From NCBI GenBank assembly GCA_964598495.1, contig CAZRBY010000026.1, forward strand, positions 1 through 23,742: DNA of 23,742 bases, read 5' to 3'. The notes below the pieces were generated by a model, which saw only the letters and a program-made list of their open reading frames with translations, had not been told where the DNA came from and ran no database searches. Shown one piece after another: positions 1 to 5,414 of the stretch (position 1 is the first letter of the stretch; the number at the start of each line of letters is the position of its first letter). A program made the translations under genes and the position numbers. This DNA is from Cacconaster sp964598495 (GTDB lineage: Bacteria > Bacteroidota > Bacteroidia > Bacteroidales > UBA932).

Positions 1-949
1 AGGGTCCGGCCTATATTGCAAACCTTTCCAACCAGCTTCCTCCGGAAGCATTTGTCGCTACAATCGGCAGAGGGTGGTATGGAATTTTTGTTACAATGGT
101 GCTGATTGGAGGTACGATGTTCGTTATGTGGTTAGGTGAAAGGATTACAGACCGCGGCATTGGTAATGGTATTTCCCTAATCATCATGGTGGGTATCGTT
201 GCACGTCTCCCGATGGCGTTGTGGATCGAATTCTCAGAAAAGTTAAACTCTACAGGAGGCGGTATTCTTATGTTTATCGTCGAACTGTTGATACTATTTC
301 TTGTTTTCGTTGCCTCTATCGCTCTCGTGCAGGCTGTACGCAAGATTCCCGTTCAATATGCCAAACGTGTTATTGGCAACAAACAATATGGCGGAGTGCG
401 CCAGTATATCCCGTTGAAGATTAATGCTGCCGGTGTAATGCCGATTATCTTCGCACAGGCTTTGATGCTCTTCCCGCTCATATTCTCAAACTTTAACGCC
501 ACTAAAGGCCTGGCGGCAGTAATGTCCAACACGGCCGGTTTTTGGTATAACTTCGTCTTTGCAATGATGGTTGTCCTGTTTACGTATTTCTACACCGCTA
601 TTACAGTAAACCCAACTAATATGGCAGAAGAAATGAAGAAGAATGGCGGATTTGTTCCGGGTGTGAAGCCGGGAAGAAAGACCGCNNNNNNNNNNAGTAC
701 ATTGACACAATAATGTCACGCATTACACTACCGGGTTCCATTTTTCTGGCACTCGTAGCAATTTTGCCGGCATTTGCGATGATGCTTGGAGTAAACAACC
801 AGTTTGCATCGTTCTACGGTGGAACATCATTGTTGATCTTGGTGGGTGTTATCCTGGATACTCTACAGCAGATCGAGAGTCATTTGCTCATGCGTCACTA
901 CGACGGTCTGATGAAGACGGGACGTCTCAGGGGCCGTTCGGGTATGTAA
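1..949 (+). CDS. secY: Protein translocase subunit SecY (5' truncated by the window edge)
   Basis: SecY forms the membrane channel of the Sec translocon with SecE/SecG and passes unfolded proteins from SecA or the ribosome across or into the inner membrane. The reading frame is open from base 3. It shows SecY hallmarks: the segment MWLGERITDRGIGNGIS, several hydrophobic membrane helices, the PVQYAKRVIG and QYIPLKINAAGVMPIIFA stretches, and the C-terminal RITLPGSIFLA and HYDGLMKTGRLRGRSG segments. About 315 residues are present; comparison with Bacteroides SecY (about 446) suggests roughly 130 are missing upstream. A 10-N placeholder at 686-695 shifts the frame on paper. The protein resumes as YIDTIMSRITL from base 698, so the gene is intact and the true gap is probably 2 bases. 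It is followed 23 bases later by map, the usual spc-operon order. Confidence 0.96.
686..695. other. Assembly gap placeholder (10 N) in secY
   Basis: Ten N interrupt secY between the codons for Lys-Thr-Ala and Tyr-Ile-Asp. SecY homologues have a single residue between that Ala and Tyr. Completing GCN and NAG needs only 2 missing bases, so the 10-base length is arbitrary and causes a false frameshift and stop at about 713. Confidence 0.9.
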
Positions 950-972
950 TTGATTGATAAGTTCTTTAGAGT

Positions 973-1737
973 ATGATAAAGCCCAAAACCGAAGAAGAAT
1001 TGGCAATCATTAGGGAAAATGCCCTTCTGGTTTCCAAGACTCTGGCTGAGGTAGGACGACATATTGCTCCCGGAATAACAACAAAAGAGTTGGATTTCAT
1101 TGCGGAGAAATATATCAGAGAGGCGGGAGCAGAGCCGGGCTTCTTGGGTTACGGAGGTTTTCCCTTTACGTTGTGCATCTCTCTCAACGATACGGTAGTC
1201 CACGGATTTCCCTCAGACTACAAATTGCAGGAAGGTGACATCGTGTCTGTTGATTGCGGCACAAAATATAGGGAATTCAACGGTGACTCCGCCTATACCT
1301 TCGCTGTCGGAAAGATCAGCGATGAGGACGCGAGGCTTCTCAAAGCCACAAAAGCATCCCTCTATCTCGGTATAGAACAGGCAGTCAGCGGCAATCGCAC
1401 AGGTGACATCGGGTTTGCCGTTCAGTCCTATGTGGAAAGCCTCGGTTTTTCAGTGGTCAGAGAGATGGTTGGTCATGCTATCGGCCGCAATCTCCACGAA
1501 AGTCCCGAGGTTCCGAATTATGGACGAAGAGGCAAAGGTGTCAAACTCCACGAAGGCATGGTCATCTGCATCGAACCGATGGTCAATGCCGGAGGCAGGG
1601 AGGTTTACCTGGATGAGAACGGTTGGGCTGTACGAACTGTTGATTGCAAGAAGTCGGCACATTTCGAGCTGATGGTTGCAATCAGAAAGGGTGCTCCGGA
1701 GATCTTATCTACATTTGGATTTATTGAAAATAACTAA
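973..1737 (+). CDS. map: Type I methionine aminopeptidase
   Basis: Removes the initiator methionine from nascent cytoplasmic proteins. At 254 residues it is the size of bacterial type I MetAP, with no N-terminal extension. The pita-bread fold metal ligands are all visible: Asp94 (SVDCG), Asp105 (NGDSA), His168 (GHAIG), Glu201 (CIEPM) and Glu232 (AHFEL). The substrate-side histidines are His77 (VVHGFP) and His175 (NLHESP). One oddity is that residues after the last metal ligand read Glu-Leu-Met, where the family usually has Glu-His-Thr. It lies between secY and infA, the normal spc-operon place, and is probably cotranscribed. The ATG has no strong Shine-Dalgarno, as is common in Bacteroidetes. 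Confidence 0.96.
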   Translation: MIKPKTEEELAIIRENALLVSKTLAEVGRHIAPGITTKELDFIAEKYIREAGAEPGFLGYGGFPFTLCISLNDTVVHGFPSDYKLQEGDIVSVDCGTKYREFNGDSAYTFAVGKISDEDARLLKATKASLYLGIEQAVSGNRTGDIGFAVQSYVESLGFSVVREMVGHAIGRNLHESPEVPNYGRRGKGVKLHEGMVICIEPMVNAGGREVYLDENGWAVRTVDCKKSAHFELMVAIRKGAPEILSTFGFIENN

Positions 1738-1772
1738 TAACTACAGGTCAAACATTACGGAATTGTTATAAT

Positions 1773-1991
1773 ATGCCAAAACAACCAGCTTTAGAACAAG
1801 AAGGAACAGTCATTGAAGCCCTTTCCAACGCGATGTTCAGAGTCGAACTCGACAACGGACACGTAATCACCGCCCACATTTCCGGTAAAATGCGTATGCA
1901 TTATATCAGGATTCTACCTGGAGACAGGGTGAGGGTTGAAATGTCTGCGTATGATTTGACCAAAGGAAGAATTTCTTTCAGATATAAATAA
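1773..1991 (+). CDS. infA: Translation initiation factor IF-1
   Basis: IF-1 binds the A site of the 30S subunit during initiation and helps IF-2 and IF-3 select the start codon. The 72-residue protein is a single OB-fold (S1-like) domain and matches the IF-1 pattern throughout: EGTVIEALSNAMFRVELDNG, HISGKMRMHYIRILPGDRV and the C-terminal YDLTKGRISFRYK. The length is exactly typical. It sits 35 bases after map and 14 bases before rpmJ, the conserved spc/alpha junction order. Confidence 0.97.
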   Translation: MPKQPALEQEGTVIEALSNAMFRVELDNGHVITAHISGKMRMHYIRILPGDRVRVEMSAYDLTKGRISFRYK

Positions 1992-2005
1992 TAAAACTTA
2001 CACAA

Positions 2006-2094
2006 ATGAAAGTAAAAGCATCCATAAAGAATCGTAGTGAGGATTGTAAAATTGTAAAGCGCAAAGGTCGCTTGTATGTANNNNNNNNNNATAA
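2006..2094 (+). CDS. rpmJ: 50S ribosomal protein L36 (interrupted by an assembly gap)
   Basis: L36 is the smallest protein of the large subunit. Twenty-five codons are readable from the ATG at 2006 (MKVKASIKNRSEDCKIVKRK, then GRLYV) before ten N. L36 normally has about 37-38 residues and ends in a Gln-Arg-Gln-Gly-like tail; the bases after the gap, A-TAA, fit a final GGA (Gly) codon and stop at 2092-2094. The true gap is then about 38 bases, not 10, and the end coordinate is an inference. Position 11 is Ser and only Cys14 is present in the readable part, so this is the zinc-free form lacking the Cys3-His ligand set. Position between infA and rpsM is the conserved one. Confidence 0.85.
2081..2090. 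other. Assembly gap placeholder (10 N) in rpmJ
   Basis: Ten N remove the C-terminal third of L36. Since 12-13 conserved residues are missing, the real gap should be close to 38 bases. Read literally, the placeholder lets the frame run on past the expected stop toward rpsM. Confidence 0.85.
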
Positions 2095-2109
2095 AGTAAA
2101 AAATAGATT

Positions 2110-2487
2110 ATGGCACGTATAGCCGGAGTTGATTTACCGAACAACAAACGCGGAGAGATAGGTTTGACCTATATCTTCGGTATCGGTCGCAGTTCTGCAA
2201 AAAAGATCCTTACGGATCTCGACATTGATCTTGATACAAAGGTCAAGGACTGGAACGACGACCAGATTACAGCAATCCGTACAAAGATTGCAAGTGAGTA
2301 CAAAATTGAAGGTGAGCTTCGCTCATCCGTTCAGTTGAACATCAAACGTCGGATGGACATAGGATGTTACAGGGGTATCCGCCACCGTATAGGTCTTCCC
2401 GTACGCGGTCAGAGTACCAAGAACAACGCACGTACACGCAAGGGTCGCAAGAAGACTGTTGCAAATAAGAAGAAAGCAACTAAATAA
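2110..2487 (+). CDS. rpsM: 30S ribosomal protein S13
   Basis: S13 sits in the head of the small subunit, contacts the P-site tRNA and makes the B1 bridges to the large subunit. The 125-residue product starts MARIAGVDLPNNKRGEIGLT and continues YIFGIGRSSAKKI, the helix-two-turn-helix core. It ends with the basic tail PVRGQSTKNNARTRKGRKK that reaches toward the tRNA. Length is normal. It is the first gene of the alpha-operon set (rpsM-rpsK-rpsD-rpoA-rplQ) and is 12 bases from rpsK. Confidence 0.97.
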   Translation: MARIAGVDLPNNKRGEIGLTYIFGIGRSSAKKILTDLDIDLDTKVKDWNDDQITAIRTKIASEYKIEGELRSSVQLNIKRRMDIGCYRGIRHRIGLPVRGQSTKNNARTRKGRKKTVANKKKATK

Positions 2488-2499
2488 GAGATTTGAATT

Positions 2500-2895
2500 A
2501 TGGCAAAAAAACCAACAACAAGCAAAAAGAGAGTTGTTAAAGTTGACGCTTATGGTCAAGCTCATATTTCGTCGACTTTCAACAACGTCATCGTTACAAT
2601 CACCAACAGCACCGGTCAGGTAATCAGTTGGTCATCAGCAGGTAAGATGGGCTTTAGAGGGTCAAAGAAGAATACTCCCTATGCAGCTCAGGTAGCCGCT
2701 CAAGATTGCGCCAAGGTTGCGTATGATCTCGGATTACGCAAGATTAAGGCANNNNNNNNNNTAAAGGGTCCGGGAGCAGGCCGCGAGTCTGCTATCCGCA
2801 CTATTCACGGAGCAGGTATTGAAGTTACCGAGATTATTGATGTTACTCCTCTGCCTCACAATGGTTGCCGTCCCAAAGGCCGCCGCAGAGTATAA
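2500..2895 (+). CDS. rpsK: 30S ribosomal protein S11 (contains an assembly gap)
   Basis: S11 lines the platform of the small subunit near the mRNA exit and 16S 690 loop. Hallmarks are HISSTFNNVIVTITNSTGQV, SSAGKMGFRGSKKNTPYAAQ, KGPGAGRESAIRTIHGAGIE and the C-terminal PLPHNGCRPKGRRRV. A 10-N placeholder at 2751-2760 lies between LRKIKA and KGPGAG. S11 proteins have two residues there (typically x-Val), so the real gap is probably 4 bases. The frame is preserved, but the literal translation carries two extra residues. Confidence 0.96.
   Translation: MAKKPTTSKKRVVKVDAYGQAHISSTFNNVIVTITNSTGQVISWSSAGKMGFRGSKKNTPYAAQVAAQDCAKVAYDLGLRKIKAXXXXKGPGAGRESAIRTIHGAGIEVTEIIDVTPLPHNGCRPKGRRRV
2751..2760. 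other. Assembly gap placeholder (10 N) in rpsK
   Basis: Ten N sit between GCA (Ala) and TA-AAG. With two residues expected before KGPG, the gap completes one codon plus the first base of GTA (Val): 4 real bases. Unlike the secY gap, this one keeps the frame because 10 and 4 agree modulo 3. Confidence 0.85.
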
Positions 2896-2927
2896 CCTTA
2901 ACAACCTTAAAGCAATAACAGAATAAT

Positions 2928-3533
2928 ATGGCAAGATATATAGGGCCCAAAACAAGAATAGCCCGCAAATTTGGAGAGCCTATCTTCGGTCCGGATAAAC
3001 AGTTTGAGAAGAAAAATTATCCTCCGGGACAGCACGGACAGGCAAAGAAACGTAAAAAAACCTCAGAGTACGGTACTCAGCTCGCTGAGAAACAGAAAGT
3101 GAAATACACTTATGGTCTTCTCGAAAGACAGTTCCGCAATCTCTATGGCAAGGCACACAGGATGAAAGGTCAAACAGGCGAGAACCTCATCCTTCTACTC
3201 GAGTCCCGTCTCGACAATCTCGTTTACCGCCTCGGTATAGCTCCTACAAGGGCTGCTGCAAGACAGCTTGTGACACACTGCCACATCACCCGAAACGGTG
3301 AGGTTTGCAACATCCCTTCTACCATCGTTAAACCCGGTGAAACCATAGGAGTACGCGAGCGTTCAAAGAGTCTTGAAGTCATACAAGATAGCCTCTCACA
3401 CACTTCAGGCAACTTCTCCTGGCTTGAGTGGGATGCAGCCAAATTCCAGGGTAAGTATACTAATGTTCCTTTAAGAAGCGAAGTTCCTGAAAATATCAAT
3501 GAGCAACTTATAGTAGAGTTGTACTCCAAGTAA
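2928..3533 (+). CDS. rpsD: 30S ribosomal protein S4
   Basis: S4 is a primary 16S rRNA binder that nucleates small-subunit assembly; in many bacteria it also represses the alpha operon. The 201-residue protein begins MARYIGPKTRIARKFGEPIF and carries the YPPGQHGQ segment. It has an S4 RNA-binding domain at about residues 92-155 (ESRLDNLVYRLGIAPTRAAA) and the usual C-terminal tail ending LIVELYSK. The first 100 residues contain no cysteine, so this is the zinc-independent form. It lies 32 bases after rpsK and 40 before rpoA. I did not find a clear regulatory RNA structure for S4 feedback. Confidence 0.97.
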   Translation: MARYIGPKTRIARKFGEPIFGPDKQFEKKNYPPGQHGQAKKRKKTSEYGTQLAEKQKVKYTYGLLERQFRNLYGKAHRMKGQTGENLILLLESRLDNLVYRLGIAPTRAAARQLVTHCHITRNGEVCNIPSTIVKPGETIGVRERSKSLEVIQDSLSHTSGNFSWLEWDAAKFQGKYTNVPLRSEVPENINEQLIVELYSK

Positions 3534-3573
3534 TCTTTGCTTATAGCGTAAACACTAATAAAAATTAAACAGT

Positions 3574-4587
3574 ATGGCAATTTTAGCATTTCAAAAACCG
3601 GATAAGGTAATAATGCTCGACGCAACAGACACCTTCGGTCGTTTCGAATTCCGTCCGTTGGAACCGGGATATGGCATAACCGTAGGTAATGCTCTCCGTC
3701 GTATACTGCTCTCTTCTTTGGAGGGCTTTGCCATCACCTCAATAAGGATCGACGGTGTAAGTCATGAATTTGACACTATACCCGGCGTTATTGAGAGTGT
3801 TGTTGACATAATTCTCAACCTCAAGCAGGTTCGCCTCAGGAGGATGATTGAAGATGTTGACGGCGAGGTGGTAAACGTGACTGTTAGTGGTAAGCAAGAA
3901 TTTACTGCTGAAGATATTTCCAAGAGTTTATCCTCTTTTAAAGTATTGAATCCCGATCTACACATATGTTCCATGGAGCCTTCAGTAAAGCTCAACATAG
4001 AGATTAGAATCGGCAAAGGAAGAGGCTATGTCCCTTCAGAAGAAAATAAAGTTGATAATTCTCCCCTAGGAACCATTGCAATTGACTCGATTTTCACTCC
4101 TATCAAGAATGTGAAATACTCGGTTGAAGACTGGCGTGTTGAACAGAAGACTGACTACGAGAAACTCAACATCGAGATCACCACAGACGGTTCAATCCAT
4201 CCGAAGGAGGCTCTTAAAGAGGCCGCTACTATCCTGATTCAGCACTTCTGGCTCTTTTCCGATGAGAAGATTACCCTCGAGACTGCGGTTGAGCAAGACA
4301 GCAAGCAACTTGACGAGGAATCGATGCGTATGCGTCATATCCTTCTCACCAAGCTCTCGGATATGGAACTTTCAGTAAGGGCACTCAACTGCCTGAAAGC
4401 TGCAAGTATCGAGACATTTGCTGACCTGGTATGCCATCAGAGAACAGATCTGATGAAATTCAGAAACTTCGGAAAGAAATCTCTCAACGAAATTGATATG
4501 CTTATGGACAGATTGAAACTGAATTTCGGAATGGACATCACTAAGTATAATATTGAAATAAAAGCACAAGAAAATGAGGCACAATAG
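3574..4587 (+). CDS. rpoA: DNA-directed RNA polymerase alpha subunit
   Basis: Alpha dimerises to scaffold beta and beta', and its C-terminal domain contacts UP elements and activators. The 337-residue protein has the N-terminal dimerisation domain (about 1-235; note FEFRPLEPGYGITVGNALRR and LLSSLEGFAITSIRIDGVSH). A Gln/Glu-rich linker follows, then the helix-hairpin-helix C-terminal domain at about 260-320 (LSVRALNCLKAASIETFADL, FRNFGKKSLNEI). A short extra tail, YNIEIKAQENEAQ, ends the protein. The last 14 bases overlap the start of rplQ (ATG at 4574), suggesting translational coupling. Confidence 0.97.
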   Translation: MAILAFQKPDKVIMLDATDTFGRFEFRPLEPGYGITVGNALRRILLSSLEGFAITSIRIDGVSHEFDTIPGVIESVVDIILNLKQVRLRRMIEDVDGEVVNVTVSGKQEFTAEDISKSLSSFKVLNPDLHICSMEPSVKLNIEIRIGKGRGYVPSEENKVDNSPLGTIAIDSIFTPIKNVKYSVEDWRVEQKTDYEKLNIEITTDGSIHPKEALKEAATILIQHFWLFSDEKITLETAVEQDSKQLDEESMRMRHILLTKLSDMELSVRALNCLKAASIETFADLVCHQRTDLMKFRNFGKKSLNEIDMLMDRLKLNFGMDITKYNIEIKAQENEAQ

Positions 4588-5164
4588 ATCGATAAACAAT
4601 TTAGGACGCAAGAGCGGACACCGCAAGGCGATGCTGGCCAACATGGCAGCATCTCTTATCCTTCACAAGAGGATTGAGACTACTCTCGAAAAGGCCAAAG
4701 CTCTGAGAGTCTATGTTGAACCGCTTATCACCAAGTCAAAAGAGGATACTACACATTCACGCCGTATAGTATTCAGCTACCTAAAGCAGAAAGAGGCGGT
4801 AGCTGAGCTTTTCCGCGTTGTTGCTCCGAAGATTGCTGATCGTCCGGGCGGATATACACGTATCATCAAAAACGGTTTCCGTATTGGCGACGGAGCCAAT
4901 ATGGCATATATCGAGTTGGTGGACTTCAACAAGGCAGTACTTGAAGTTGAAGCACCCGCAAAAGAGACTGTAAAGAAACCTTCTACCCGCCGTGGTGGTG
5001 CGAAGAAGAGCACTGCAACCGAGGGAACAGCAGCAAAGGCTACCAAAGCAGCTCCCAAAACTAAGGCAGCCCCTAAGGCAGCTCCCAAGAGTACCGGTAA
5101 GGCATCTGCAAAAGCAGCTCCCGCCAAGAAAGTTTCCGCTCCCAGAAAGTCCGGTAACGCGTAA
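4574..5164 (+). CDS. rplQ: 50S ribosomal protein L17 with a basic Ala/Lys/Pro-rich tail
   Basis: L17 binds 23S rRNA near the exit-tunnel side of the large subunit. Residues 1 to about 125 are the L17 core: MRHNRSINNLGRKSGHRKAM, LANMAASLILHKRIETTLEK and the GGYTRIIKNGFRIGDGANMA segment. From about residue 128 to 196 a low-complexity extension follows with repeated Ala-Ala-Pro-Lys and Ala-Thr-Lys motifs, resembling histone H1 tails. Extended L17 proteins occur in Bacteroidetes; E. coli L17 is only about 127 residues. The start overlaps rpoA by 14 bases. It is the last gene of the block and is followed by a strong terminator 17 bases downstream. Confidence 0.96.
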   Translation: MRHNRSINNLGRKSGHRKAMLANMAASLILHKRIETTLEKAKALRVYVEPLITKSKEDTTHSRRIVFSYLKQKEAVAELFRVVAPKIADRPGGYTRIIKNGFRIGDGANMAYIELVDFNKAVLEVEAPAKETVKKPSTRRGGAKKSTATEGTAAKATKAAPKTKAAPKAAPKSTGKASAKAAPAKKVSAPRKSGNA

Positions 5165-5181
5165 CTAATAAGAGTGACGTA

Positions 5182-5220
5182 AAAAAAGAGATGGCCGAAA
5201 TAATCGGCCATCTCTTTTTT
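5182..5220. terminator. Intrinsic, probably bidirectional terminator after rplQ
   Basis: A perfect 17-bp stem (5182-5198 paired with 5204-5220) encloses the 5-base loop AATAA. The outer part is A6 opposite T6, so it gives a U-tract in either direction. It ends the ribosomal-protein transcript and could also stop transcription arriving from gcvP on the minus strand. Confidence 0.93.
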
Positions 5221-5223
5221 ACT

Positions 5224-5350
5224 GAGTATGTAGTGTGTAGTGTGTAGTGTGTAGTGGTACGGGGAGTTCTGAGTCCCTAGTATGAAGTATTGAGTTAGGT
5301 TATCAGTCTGTAGTGTTGAGTTAAGAGTTAATAAGAAGTCGGCTAGTAAT
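5224..5350 (+). repeat. Degenerate heptad repeat array (KAGTNNN), 40-bp superperiod
   Basis: Read on the plus strand, 7-bp units with AGT at positions 2-4 start at 5224, 5231, 5238, 5245, 5252. Units then start at 5264, 5271, 5278, 5285, 5292, at 5304, 5311, 5318, 5325, and at 5344. Each five-unit block (35 bp) is separated from the next by exactly 5 bp (5259-5263, 5299-5303, 5339-5343), so blocks begin every 40 bp. The fifth unit of block 3 (5332) has lost the core. The first base is mostly T or G and the last three vary; TAGTGTG is perfectly repeated three times at 5231-5251. No reading frame is associated. It lies just beyond the rplQ terminator. Confidence 0.85.
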
Positions 5351-5379
5351 TCTTAATTTCTCCTCCCTTGTTGCAGCTC

Positions 5380-5414
5380 ACAACTACACACTACATACTC
5401 CTGACTCGAAACTA
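5380..5414 (-). repeat. Opposed five-heptad block ending on the gcvP stop codon
   Basis: On the plus strand the units read NNNACTN, starting at 5380, 5387, 5394, 5401 and 5408: exactly five heptads, 35 bp, the same block length as in the array at 5224. The block therefore faces that array. Bases 5383-5400 are the perfect reverse complement of 5224-5241 (GAGTATGTAGTGTGTAGT). The last unit supplies the CTA at 5412-5414, which is the TAG stop codon of gcvP. Confidence 0.8.

Noticed and set aside
96..949. secY as two genes or a frameshifted pseudogene
   Set aside because: The break coincides with the ten N; the protein resumes in the neighbouring frame with the expected conserved residues, so the frameshift comes from placeholder length.
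2006..2110. L36 reading through the gap toward rpsM
   Set aside because: The literal frame through ten arbitrary N is meaningless; the conserved C terminus and stop fit a different gap length.
4777..5211. 144-residue minus-strand open frame opposite rplQ
   Set aside because: It mirrors the low-complexity Ala/Lys tail of L17 in antisense, has no recognisable domain and runs into the terminator.
5164..5411. Small RNA or tRNA gene in the rplQ-gcvP gap
   Set aside because: Apart from the terminator hairpin the region is heptad repeats; no cloverleaf or promoter box is visible.
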